From positions 1-64,000 of the forward strand of contig CAZXYZ010000008.1 in NCBI GenBank assembly GCA_964645045.1: a DNA stretch of 64,000 nt, written 5' to 3'. A program made the position numbers and the translations under genes. Shown here one piece after another: positions 1-6,081 of this stretch. The notes under the pieces were generated by a model that was not told the origin of the DNA, searched no databases, and worked only from the letters and a program-made list of their open reading frames with translations. Numbering within the stretch: position 1 is the stretch's first letter; every line of letters starts with the position of its first letter. Source of the stretch: Anammoximicrobium sp964645045. GTDB lineage: Bacteria > Planctomycetota > Planctomycetia > Pirellulales > Pirellulaceae.

Positions 1-109
1 ACCACAAGGGTGGCACATCTTAGGTCCACTCCGGCCCGTGGGAATCCAGGCTAGTACCAAACGGGTTTCTGATAAACCGTAACGTTCAAGTTGTTGCCGC
101 GATCGGATG

Positions 110-380
110 TTAGTCGGCTTCAGCCGACTCGCCGTTTGCCACCAGCTTCAGCTGGTGGGAGGTGATACCACAGGCCGTTTGCACGAGCCGGCTTTAGCCG
201 GGCTTCTCGATCCTGGTTTCAACCGTATGACCGAGCGACCCGGGGGAGCACCAATTCGCGCGGGGGGACGTCTCAAGACATGACGAGAAGTCCGGCTAAA
301 GCCGGCTAATGCGAGGTTCGTCCCTGCTCCCCACCAACTGAAATTGGTGGCAGACGGTGAGCCGACTAAACTCGGCTAAC
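110..380. repeat. Long imperfect inverted repeat built from short palindromes
   Basis: Three small palindromes on the left (TCGGCTTCAGCCGA near 113, CCACCAGCTTCAGCTGGTGG near 139, GCCGGCTTTAGCCGG near 187) recur on the right in mirrored order and inverted orientation (CCGGCTAAAGCCGG near 292, CCACCAACTGAAATTGGTGG near 331, GCCGACTAAACTCGGC near 361). The unit is therefore a large imperfect inverted repeat of about 270 bp. It resembles REP or MITE-like intergenic elements. I see no gene in positions 1-109 or 381-531. Confidence 0.6.
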
Positions 381-531
381 AAAGAACACGGGTATTTCAT
401 TTTGTGTCCGCATGCTTTATCTTGCGCGGTTGAGGGTGGCACGCAAGAAGCTTTAGATGCCCCCGCCGCCAGGACCGCAGCCTCGCGAGCCGAATCCAAT
501 GCGGTGACAAGTCACCACACTCCACGCCGAC

Positions 532-1029
532 ATGCATCCCAACTCGATGCCCACCCCAGCGTCCAGCCTCGCCATCCGGCGGGCGAATAATGCCGACAGT
601 GCCGCGATCCGAGCGGTCCTGTTGGCCGTACGTACGGAATACGGCGTGCTGTCGGACGTGGGCGCGAACGACCCGGAGTTGGATGACCTGGAGGTCAGCT
701 TCTTTCAGGGCGGCGGGCACTTCGAGGTGATCGAAGATACCGCCGGTCGCGTTGTCGGTTGCGCGGGATTGTACCCGCTGAGTCGCCACCGGGCGGAACT
801 GTGCAAGATGTACATCGAACAATCCGCGCGCGGACAGGGCCTGGGCAAACGGCTGGTCGAAAACCTGCTCGCCGCCGCTCGCCGCAGCGGTTTCCGGGAG
901 GTCTGGTTGGAGACCAACTCGGTGCTGACCGAAGCCATCACCTTGTACACCCGGAACGGATTCGAGCCCGTCGAACCGGAGCACCTGCTGCCGCGCTGCG
1001 ATCAAGCATTCCTGCTGCGTTTGGAATGA
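532..1029 (+). CDS. GNAT family N-acetyltransferase
   Basis: Predicted 165-aa acetyl-CoA-dependent N-acyltransferase covering essentially one GNAT domain. The acetyl-CoA pyrophosphate-binding motif is visible as RGQGLGKRL at residues 100-108, preceded by the beta-strand CKMYIEQ and followed by an amphipathic helix. The C-terminal YTRNGFEPVE matches the typical GNAT strand 5/helix 4 segment (LYxxxGF). The substrate cannot be read from sequence. A second ATG at 547 is equally possible, since neither start has a clear ribosome-binding site. The gene is monocistronic, between two repeat clusters. Confidence 0.85.
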   Translation: MHPNSMPTPASSLAIRRANNADSAAIRAVLLAVRTEYGVLSDVGANDPELDDLEVSFFQGGGHFEVIEDTAGRVVGCAGLYPLSRHRAELCKMYIEQSARGQGLGKRLVENLLAAARRSGFREVWLETNSVLTEAITLYTRNGFEPVEPEHLLPRCDQAFLLRLE

Positions 1030-1087
1030 ATGCGTTGGATCACCTCAGGCCATCGCGCTGATTTGTTACACAAGCACGCGTTTTCTT

Positions 1088-1240
1088 GCCCCGAAGGGCA
1101 ACGCTGTGAAGCATTTTCGGACCGCGAATTGCACGGAACGGAGTAGCCGCGTTCGCCAGAACGCGGGCCCAATGTCCCGAAAGCCCCGCATTCTGGCGAA
1201 TGCGGCTACCAAAATGCTTCACCGTGTTGCCCGAAGGGGC
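1088..1240. repeat. Two-tier inverted repeat element (about 150 bp)
   Basis: Outer arms 1088-1117 and 1211-1240 (core GTGAAGCATTTT against AAAATGCTTCAC) enclose inner arms 1143-1169 and 1185-1211 (GTAGCCGCGTTCGCCAGAA against TTCTGGCGAATGCGGCTAC). The arms match with few mismatches. It looks like a non-autonomous palindromic repeat and has no coding capacity. Confidence 0.65.
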
Positions 1241-1452
1241 GTAAGGCACAACCCTATTGGCAGTTGTGTCTCGAACGATCCTGACAGGCCGCGAGTCCGG
1301 CCCGCCCAGTTAAGTTTTCGGAAATTTCTTGCAAGGCGCAACTTGTACTCGACAATTTGCCCGGGACTTGCGAGAATTTAGGCAGGTGGGCGCGTCGCCT
1401 GCCAAGGTTATTCTTGTCGTATTCTCCTCGTCCCGTGCGCTGGAGGCCCAAA
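1241..1452. other. Intergenic region upstream of DUF1559 gene
   Basis: No gene is visible. It presumably holds the promoter of the DUF1559 gene at 1453, but I could not identify convincing -35/-10 boxes. TGGAGG just before 1453 is a good ribosome-binding site. Confidence 0.4.
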
Positions 1453-2463
1453 ATGTTTACTCGACGTACACGTGGTTTTACCGTGGTGGAACTGCTGGTG
1501 GTGATCGCCATCATCGGCGTGTTGGTGGCGTTGTTGATGCCGGCCGTGCAAATGGCCCGCGAATCGGCCCGCAAGGCCCAGTGCGTCAGCAACATGCGGC
1601 AGTGCGCGATGGCGATCTCGAACTACGCCAGCAACAAGGGGGCCCTGCCGCCGTCGCGGTCGGTCGTCTCACTCGGCGCTCCGGCGACGAGCGTCCCTCT
1701 GAATTGGGTCTACCCGGTGTTGTCCGAATTGGAACAGAGCGGCATTCACAATCAGATCCGCACCGGCACCGCGCCGCCGCCCACCAGGCTAAACGTCCTG
1801 ATGTGTCCCAGCCAGGTGCGATTCGAATCCCAGGATTACCCGCTTAGTTACGTGGTGAACGGGGGACGCCTTAACGCAACCAACGCTGGTTCTAAAGTTT
1901 ACAATTTTGATTGGACTGCCAACGGGGTCTTCGTCGACAAAGGGGACACGACCGTCGTGGCGCCGTCGACGACGCCCGTGGGAACAACCGTCCGCCCGGA
2001 CATACATCGAATCGAAGAGATCGCCAAGTACGACGGGACTTCGAACACGCTAATGATGTCGGAGAACCCCAATGTAGGCGGGTGGTTGTATGCACCAAAG
2101 GAACAGTACTCCCAGATGCTCTGGTTCCCCGAAGGCTATCAAAAGGCCGTGGCGCCGGATCCCGTTTACTCGACGCCATTCCCGGGAGAACTGAACCAGA
2201 ATGTGCGAACCCTTGTCTCAGCGGACTTCGATACTGAACCTCACTACGCACGGCCCGGCAGCTATCATCCTGGCGGGTTCAACGTTGTCCTGTGTGACGT
2301 CGCCGTCCAATGGATCGGCGACACGATCGACTACGGGGTGTACGCCGCCCTGATGACTTCGCGGGGCGAACGAGCCAATGACCCCACGAACACGTCGTTT
2401 ACAGCCACGACGCCAACCTGGCAATCGCCTTCGTCCGCGCTCTACCCCGGTACGGCGTATTGA
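1453..2463 (+). CDS. DUF1559 domain protein with prepilin-type N-terminus
   Basis: A 336-aa planctomycete pseudopilin-like protein. The N-terminus has the prepilin peptidase signature: short basic leader, Gly8-Phe9 cleavage site, Glu at +5 (Glu13), then one hydrophobic helix (VVELLVVIAIIGVLVALLMP). The rest is the DUF1559 (SBP_bac_10-like) domain common in multi-copy families in this phylum. The start at 1453 is chosen because a TGGAGG ribosome-binding site lies just upstream and the leader begins there; the open frame extends further upstream without pilin features. The C-terminus carries the family-typical HPGGFNVVLCDVAVQWI motif. It is likely inner-membrane anchored and processed; its function is unknown. 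A second DUF1559 gene lies at 62070. Confidence 0.9.
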   Translation: MFTRRTRGFTVVELLVVIAIIGVLVALLMPAVQMARESARKAQCVSNMRQCAMAISNYASNKGALPPSRSVVSLGAPATSVPLNWVYPVLSELEQSGIHNQIRTGTAPPPTRLNVLMCPSQVRFESQDYPLSYVVNGGRLNATNAGSKVYNFDWTANGVFVDKGDTTVVAPSTTPVGTTVRPDIHRIEEIAKYDGTSNTLMMSENPNVGGWLYAPKEQYSQMLWFPEGYQKAVAPDPVYSTPFPGELNQNVRTLVSADFDTEPHYARPGSYHPGGFNVVLCDVAVQWIGDTIDYGVYAALMTSRGERANDPTNTSFTATTPTWQSPSSALYPGTAY

Positions 2464-2704
2464 CATACAGGCCGGCTCGAAGTTCCGCAATGACTTCGCG
2501 TGCCGGCTGTCCTTCGCCTCGGCGGGCTTCCTCCAACGCGGTCCTGATTGCGGCGGCGCTATCCGCCAGTTCCTCCGGCGAAGGGTGCTAAACGCGCCAG
2601 ATGTCCAAGCACTCCTCGGGAGACATGCCTACGGGGTCTTGTTCCAGTTGACATCCGATGAACTGATAGAACTGCTGAAGTTCGTTCGCCATGATCGAGG
2701 CCAT
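2464..2704 (-). pseudogene. Antitoxin-like small protein gene with internal TAG stop
   Basis: Reading the minus strand from ATG 2704 (GGAG ribosome-binding site nine bases upstream) gives MASIMANELQQFYQFIGCQL..., then an in-frame TAG at 2590-2588, after which the same frame resumes with HPSPEELADSAAAIRTALEE and PAREVIAELRAGL. The two halves fit one small protein of about 80 aa. I recall this pattern (PEECLxxW ... HPSPEELAxS) from small uncharacterised planctomycete proteins linked with toxin-antitoxin or Uma2-type genes; that link is from memory, not a search. The formal stop after the TAG lies at 2399, inside the DUF1559 gene. The TAG breaks the gene unless suppressed. The neighbour at 2762 is also broken, so this looks like a decaying accessory patch. 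Confidence 0.55.
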
Positions 2705-2761
2705 GTGCCATTTCTCCATCGGAGCATTCTAGCATTTCCCCGAGCGCCATCACGACGAGTC

Positions 2762-3267
2762 TCAACCGGCGGACTTGGATCGCAGCAACTCGTCCATCCA
2801 GGCGGCGTCCTCGGGCGGCAACGGCGGTTGCAGTGGGCGGCGGTAATCGATGTCGTCATACCGTCCGTTGCGATAGCACTGAGTGATGATCGCTTGCAGG
2901 TTCAGCGGCACATCGGCGTGATCTTGGCCGAGTGGAATTCCGATCGTCGGCAGTAACTGCGGGAGCGGCAGAGGGTAGACTTCGACCTTCGTCGGCTGCC
3001 AACTCCGCCGGACCCAAGCCAGGTACAACGAGCGGTATCGGTGCGATAGGCTGGCCAGAGGAAACACGGCGGACCGGTCCCCTTGCCGGGTCAAATCGAT
3101 TTCCACTTGATTCACGCCGCCAGCCCGATACTCCCGCTGTTTGCGGACGTACAGATCGTTCCCGTCCCCAGGCAACTTTTTGGTGGGATTGAACAGATTA
3201 GCCGCTGGTGGACCGACCGCCAGTGCTGCTCCAGATAAGGGTCCATTCCGGGGAAGGGGCTGTCCAT
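2762..3267 (-). pseudogene. DUF4058 family protein, internally deleted and frameshifted
   Basis: The minus-strand ATG at 3267 starts MDSPFPGMDPYLEQHWRSVH, the canonical DUF4058 N-terminus, but the frame soon runs into unrelated sequence. The family's C-terminal half appears in another frame downstream, with the recognisable segments LYVRKQREYRAGGVNQVEID, RRSWQPTKVEVYPLPLPQLLPTIGIPL, and CYRNGRYDDIDYRRPLQPPLPPEDAAW (each split here from a longer stretch), ending at TGA 2764-2762. Intact members are about 250-270 aa. Here roughly the middle third is missing and the frames do not join, so this is a deletion derivative. DUF4058 has no assigned function. Confidence 0.7.
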
Positions 3268-3285
3268 CGTGGCTCCGTGATCGAA

Positions 3286-3849
3286 TCAGGCCGGCTTGGT
3301 GACGGCGTCGAACAGCGACTGAATCCGCAGACGAAATCCGGGCAACACATCGCCACCGTCCAATTCCTGGTCCGCTTCCAGCACGCTCGCTTCCCGGCTT
3401 GATTGGTACACGTACACACGGCGCGTATTGGGGAAAATGACCCACACCAAACGCACCCCGGCTTGAAAATACTCGACGATCTTGTCGTCGACGGTTTCCG
3501 CCGTGTTGCTACGACTGATGATCTCAATCGCCAAGTCGGGCACCGCATTCCAGGCGTCCTCGCGTCCGGGAGTAGACTCGCGCCAGCGGGGGTACGAGAC
3601 GAAAGCCAGATCGGGACGACGCTTGAGGTCCCGGGTGGCGTCCAAGACAAACAGCATTTCGGACACCACTTGCCCCAGCTTTTGCTGCCGGGCGTAAGGT
3701 GCCAGAAACTCGAACAGCGCCGATGCCAAGAGAACCTCGTGTGCCCCCATCGGCTTCAACTCCAAGCGTTGACCGTCGACGACTTCGAACAAGTCTTCGA
3801 AGTCGGACAAGAAACTGGTTTCTGGATTTCGGACGCATGTCGTGGTCAT
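3286..3849 (-). CDS. Uma2 family putative restriction-like endonuclease (DUF820)
   Basis: A 187-aa protein of the Uma2/DUF820 family, with a PD-(D/E)xK nuclease-like fold. Visible landmarks are RRPDLAFVS (Asp80), VPDLAIEIIS (Glu109) and the family signature DDKIVEYFQAGVRLVWVI at about residues 121-138. The family is multi-copy in cyanobacteria and planctomycetes and its biological role is unsettled. The start at 3849 sits six bases after a TACGAT box inside an 18-bp sequence that is repeated upstream of the antitoxin at 4449, suggesting a leaderless transcript. It lies downstream of and parallel to the toxin-antitoxin pair. Confidence 0.85.
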   Translation of the reverse strand: MTTTCVRNPETSFLSDFEDLFEVVDGQRLELKPMGAHEVLLASALFEFLAPYARQQKLGQVVSEMLFVLDATRDLKRRPDLAFVSYPRWRESTPGREDAWNAVPDLAIEIISRSNTAETVDDKIVEYFQAGVRLVWVIFPNTRRVYVYQSSREASVLEADQELDGGDVLPGFRLRIQSLFDAVTKPA

Positions 3850-3855
3850 GAGGTC

Positions 3856-3873
3856 ATCGTACCAACTGGTTTC
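3856..3873 (-). promoter_or_regulatory. 18-bp box shared with the antitoxin promoter (Uma2 copy)
   Basis: GAAACCAGTTGGTACGAT on the minus strand is identical to the copy at 4456-4473. Each copy ends six bases before an ATG. TACGAT resembles a -10 box (TATAAT), and ACCAGTTGGT is a near-palindrome that could be an operator. Confidence 0.45.
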
Positions 3874-3893
3874 AGGCCGGATTCTGCAGAAGT

Positions 3894-4208
3894 TTAGCGG
3901 TTCAATTCCTCGTGGCCGAAAAAGGGACGTGCCCCGTGGCGGATATGAAGGACGAAAACCCTTGTGTCATAGATCGTGAACAGGATGCGGTACGACCCGT
4001 ACAGCAGCTGCCGAAGTTCTATATCGCACCAGTCGTTCTCCGGCGCAAAACCGCAACGTTGCGGCATTTGCTCCAAGGTATCGACTTTGGTATACAGCCC
4101 CTGTCGCCAGCGTGCAGCCCTGGCCGACGAGTAGTTGTCGCGAATCCAGCAGTAGGCTTCCTCGAGTTCGCGTTCCGCAGGTTCCGTGATTTCAACGCTG
4201 TGTTTCAT
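3894..4208 (-). CDS. RelE/ParE superfamily toxin
   Basis: A 104-aa basic protein with the RelE/ParE pattern: N-terminal EITEPAERELEEAYCWI helix, central ELRQLLYGSYRILFTIYD strands and C-terminal VFVLHIRHGARPFF, matching the conserved YR(I/V)xY...hxhhxVxHxR ending of ParE-like toxins. The family either cleaves mRNA at the ribosome or poisons gyrase; which applies cannot be told. Its start overlaps the antitoxin 3' end by 17 bp, the standard antitoxin-first arrangement. Confidence 0.85.
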   Translation of the reverse strand: MKHSVEITEPAERELEEAYCWIRDNYSSARAARWRQGLYTKVDTLEQMPQRCGFAPENDWCDIELRQLLYGSYRILFTIYDTRVFVLHIRHGARPFFGHEELNR

Positions 4209-4449
4209 ACTTTCGGCCGAGTTCGTTCAATGCCTCACGGAACGGTCGAACTCGCTCTTCTTCAACCGCCTTCCACCCCGCGTGGATACCCTGCAGGGAC
4301 GCCTGTAGTTCGGCGTCCGTGCCAACCCCCATGATCTCGCGGTACACGTCGACGGACATCACAACTACGTCCGTGCCCGTGAGGTGGATGGGACCGCCGT
4401 GCTGCTGTTCGACAAATTCTTGGATCTCAAGTGTGCTATTGGCGCTCAT
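4192..4449 (-). CDS. Antitoxin of a RelE/ParE-type system
   Basis: An 85-aa protein located immediately upstream of and overlapping the RelE/ParE toxin gene. The N-terminal half (STLEIQEFVEQQHGGPIHLT... VVVMSVDVYREIMGVG) resembles short antitoxins with an N-terminal DNA-binding segment (Phd or VapB-like, with V-M-S-x-x-x-Y). The acidic, helical C-terminus (VEEERVRPFREALNEL) would wrap the toxin. The start has the shared GAAACCAGTTGGTACGAT box just upstream and no ribosome-binding site, suggesting leaderless, autoregulated transcription. Family assignment is mainly from context. Confidence 0.7.
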   Translation of the reverse strand: MSANSTLEIQEFVEQQHGGPIHLTGTDVVVMSVDVYREIMGVGTDAELQASLQGIHAGWKAVEEERVRPFREALNELGRKYETQR

Positions 4450-4455
4450 GGCATT

Positions 4456-4473
4456 ATCGTACCAACTGGTTTC
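4456..4473 (-). promoter_or_regulatory. 18-bp box shared with the Uma2 promoter (antitoxin copy)
   Basis: This is identical to 3856-3873. TACGAT ends six bases before the antitoxin ATG, and a possible -35 (TTGCCG) lies 17 bases upstream of it on the minus strand. Confidence 0.45.
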
Positions 4474-4512
4474 TGAGCCGGCAACAAGACGAGTTTTGTA
4501 GGTTCGGCACCA

Positions 4513-5955
4513 TCACCCCTCCCACAGCTTGCGGCACGGGTGGCCTTCGTTCATCGTGGGACGCTCGGGGCGGCCTTTGTGCAAATAGGTCAGCTGCATG
4601 TGGTCCAGGCCCAGCAGGTGCAGGATGGTGGCGTGCAGATCGTGGACGTGCAAGCGGTCCTCGACGGCGCGCAGGCCGAGTTCGTCGGTGGCTCCGATGG
4701 TCTGGCCGCCGCGGACGCCGCCGCCGGCCATCCACATCGTGAAACCCCACGGGTTGTGGTCCCGGCCGTCGCCTTTCTCGCTCATCGGCGTGCGTCCGAA
4801 TTCGCCGCCCCACACGACCAGGGTTTCGTCCAGCAAGCCGCGCCGCTTCAAGTCGCGCAGCAGACCGGCGACCGGCTGGTCCATGCCGAGGCACAGGCCC
4901 GAGTGGTTCTTGTCCAGGCCCGAATGCGCGTCCCACTTGCTGCCGGACCCGTGATACAGTTGGACAAACCGGAGGCCGCGTTCAACCAGGCGGCGGGCCA
5001 GCAAGCACATCCGTCCAAAGGAAGCCGTCGCGGGTTGATCCATGCCGTACAACTGCTGCGTTTCGGCCGTTTCGCGGTTCAGATCGACCGCTTCCGGCGC
5101 GGCGGCTTGCATGCGAAACGCCAATTCGTAACTGCGGATGCGGGCGTCCAGTTCCGACTGTTCGCCCCGTGTTTCCAGGTGCCGTTGGTTCAGATCGTTC
5201 AACAACGCCAGTTTGGACCGTTGCCGCGCTTCGTCCATGCCCTTGGGCGGCGACAAATTGCGGATCGGCTCCTGGTCCGGGAAGATCGGCGTGCCTTGAT
5301 AGGTCGCGGGCATGAAGCCCGGCCCCCAATTGCGCGGTCCGTTGACCACTTTGCCTGGATCGTCTTCCAAGACCACAAACGCGGGCAGGTTCTCGTTCTC
5401 GGAGCCCAGGCCGTAGGCGACCCATGCTCCCAGCGATGGACGGCCGCCCAGGATGGACCCCGTATTCATCTGGCAGACGCCGTTGGAATGATTCAGACCG
5501 TCGGCCCAGCAGGATCGGATCACGGCGATGTCGTCGACGCACTGGGCCGTATGCGGCAGCCAGTCGCTGACCCAGGTGCCGGCTTGACCATGCTGCTTCC
5601 AAGTTCGTTTGCACGCCATTAGCGGCGTGCCATATTCACCCATCGCCGTAATGACCGTGCCAAAACTGTCCGGCAGCGGCTGACCTGCCAACTGGTTCAA
5701 CAGCGGCTTGGGGTCGAACAAATCGATGTGGCTGGGCCCGCCTTCCATGAACAGAAAAATGACGTTCTTGGCCCGCGGCGGATGGTGGGCCGCCGGAGCG
5801 GAACTGGCGGGCGCCGAGGCGAGGGCCAAGTCTCGGCCGAGCAGGTAGCTGAGGGCGAGTGCCCCGAATCCGCCGCCGCCTTGGAGCAGCATGTCGCGGC
5901 GAGTCAGCGCGCGCTCGTGGTGCGGGATTCGCGGAAGGCTTCTTGGTGCGGGCAT
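4513..5955 (-). CDS. DUF1501 domain protein (sulfatase-fold), exported by Tat
   Basis: A 480-aa member of the DUF1501 family, which belongs to the alkaline phosphatase/sulfatase superfamily and is strongly expanded in planctomycetes. The N-terminus has a twin-arginine-like signal (LTRRDMLLQGGGGFGALAL) and an Ala-rich cleavage region. The domain shows the family landmarks FLFMEGGPSHIDLFDPK, SCWADGLNHSNGVCQMNTGS, GSWVAYGLG-type helix, HGSGSKWDAHSG and VVWGGEFGRTPMSEKGDGRD. The C-terminus GRPERPTMNEGHPCRKLW is also typical. In planctomycetes this gene usually sits beside a PSCyt1/DUF1549/DUF1553 gene, as here (6081-8528, upstream on the same strand). The substrate is unknown; a role in extracytoplasmic polymer degradation is often assumed. 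Confidence 0.92.
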   Translation of the reverse strand: MPAPRSLPRIPHHERALTRRDMLLQGGGGFGALALSYLLGRDLALASAPASSAPAAHHPPRAKNVIFLFMEGGPSHIDLFDPKPLLNQLAGQPLPDSFGTVITAMGEYGTPLMACKRTWKQHGQAGTWVSDWLPHTAQCVDDIAVIRSCWADGLNHSNGVCQMNTGSILGGRPSLGAWVAYGLGSENENLPAFVVLEDDPGKVVNGPRNWGPGFMPATYQGTPIFPDQEPIRNLSPPKGMDEARQRSKLALLNDLNQRHLETRGEQSELDARIRSYELAFRMQAAAPEAVDLNRETAETQQLYGMDQPATASFGRMCLLARRLVERGLRFVQLYHGSGSKWDAHSGLDKNHSGLCLGMDQPVAGLLRDLKRRGLLDETLVVWGGEFGRTPMSEKGDGRDHNPWGFTMWMAGGGVRGGQTIGATDELGLRAVEDRLHVHDLHATILHLLGLDHMQLTYLHKGRPERPTMNEGHPCRKLWEG

Positions 5956-5984
5956 GTCGCGGGTTCCCAGGGTGGGGCAAAGGC

Positions 5985-6081
5985 GGGCTCAGACGTACAG
6001 AATTCAATTTTGGCCGATGGAAAGTCCTGCCAGATGGAACGACCTCGCTCGGCCAAAATTGAATTCTGTACGTCTGAGCCC
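5985..6081. repeat. Perfect 31-bp inverted repeat between the DUF1549 and DUF1501 genes
   Basis: Arms 5985-6015 and 6051-6081 are exact reverse complements over 31 bases (outer GGGCTCAGACGTACAG, inner GAATTCAATTTTGGCC), with a 35-bp loop. The right arm begins at the last base of the upstream gene's stop codon. It could act as a transcription terminator or attenuator between the two genes, or be a recent palindromic insertion. There is no U-tract, so mobility is as likely as termination. Confidence 0.85.

Noticed and set aside
2588..2590. In-frame stop as a second Sec candidate
   Set aside because: The stop is TAG, not TGA, and the site is not a redox motif.
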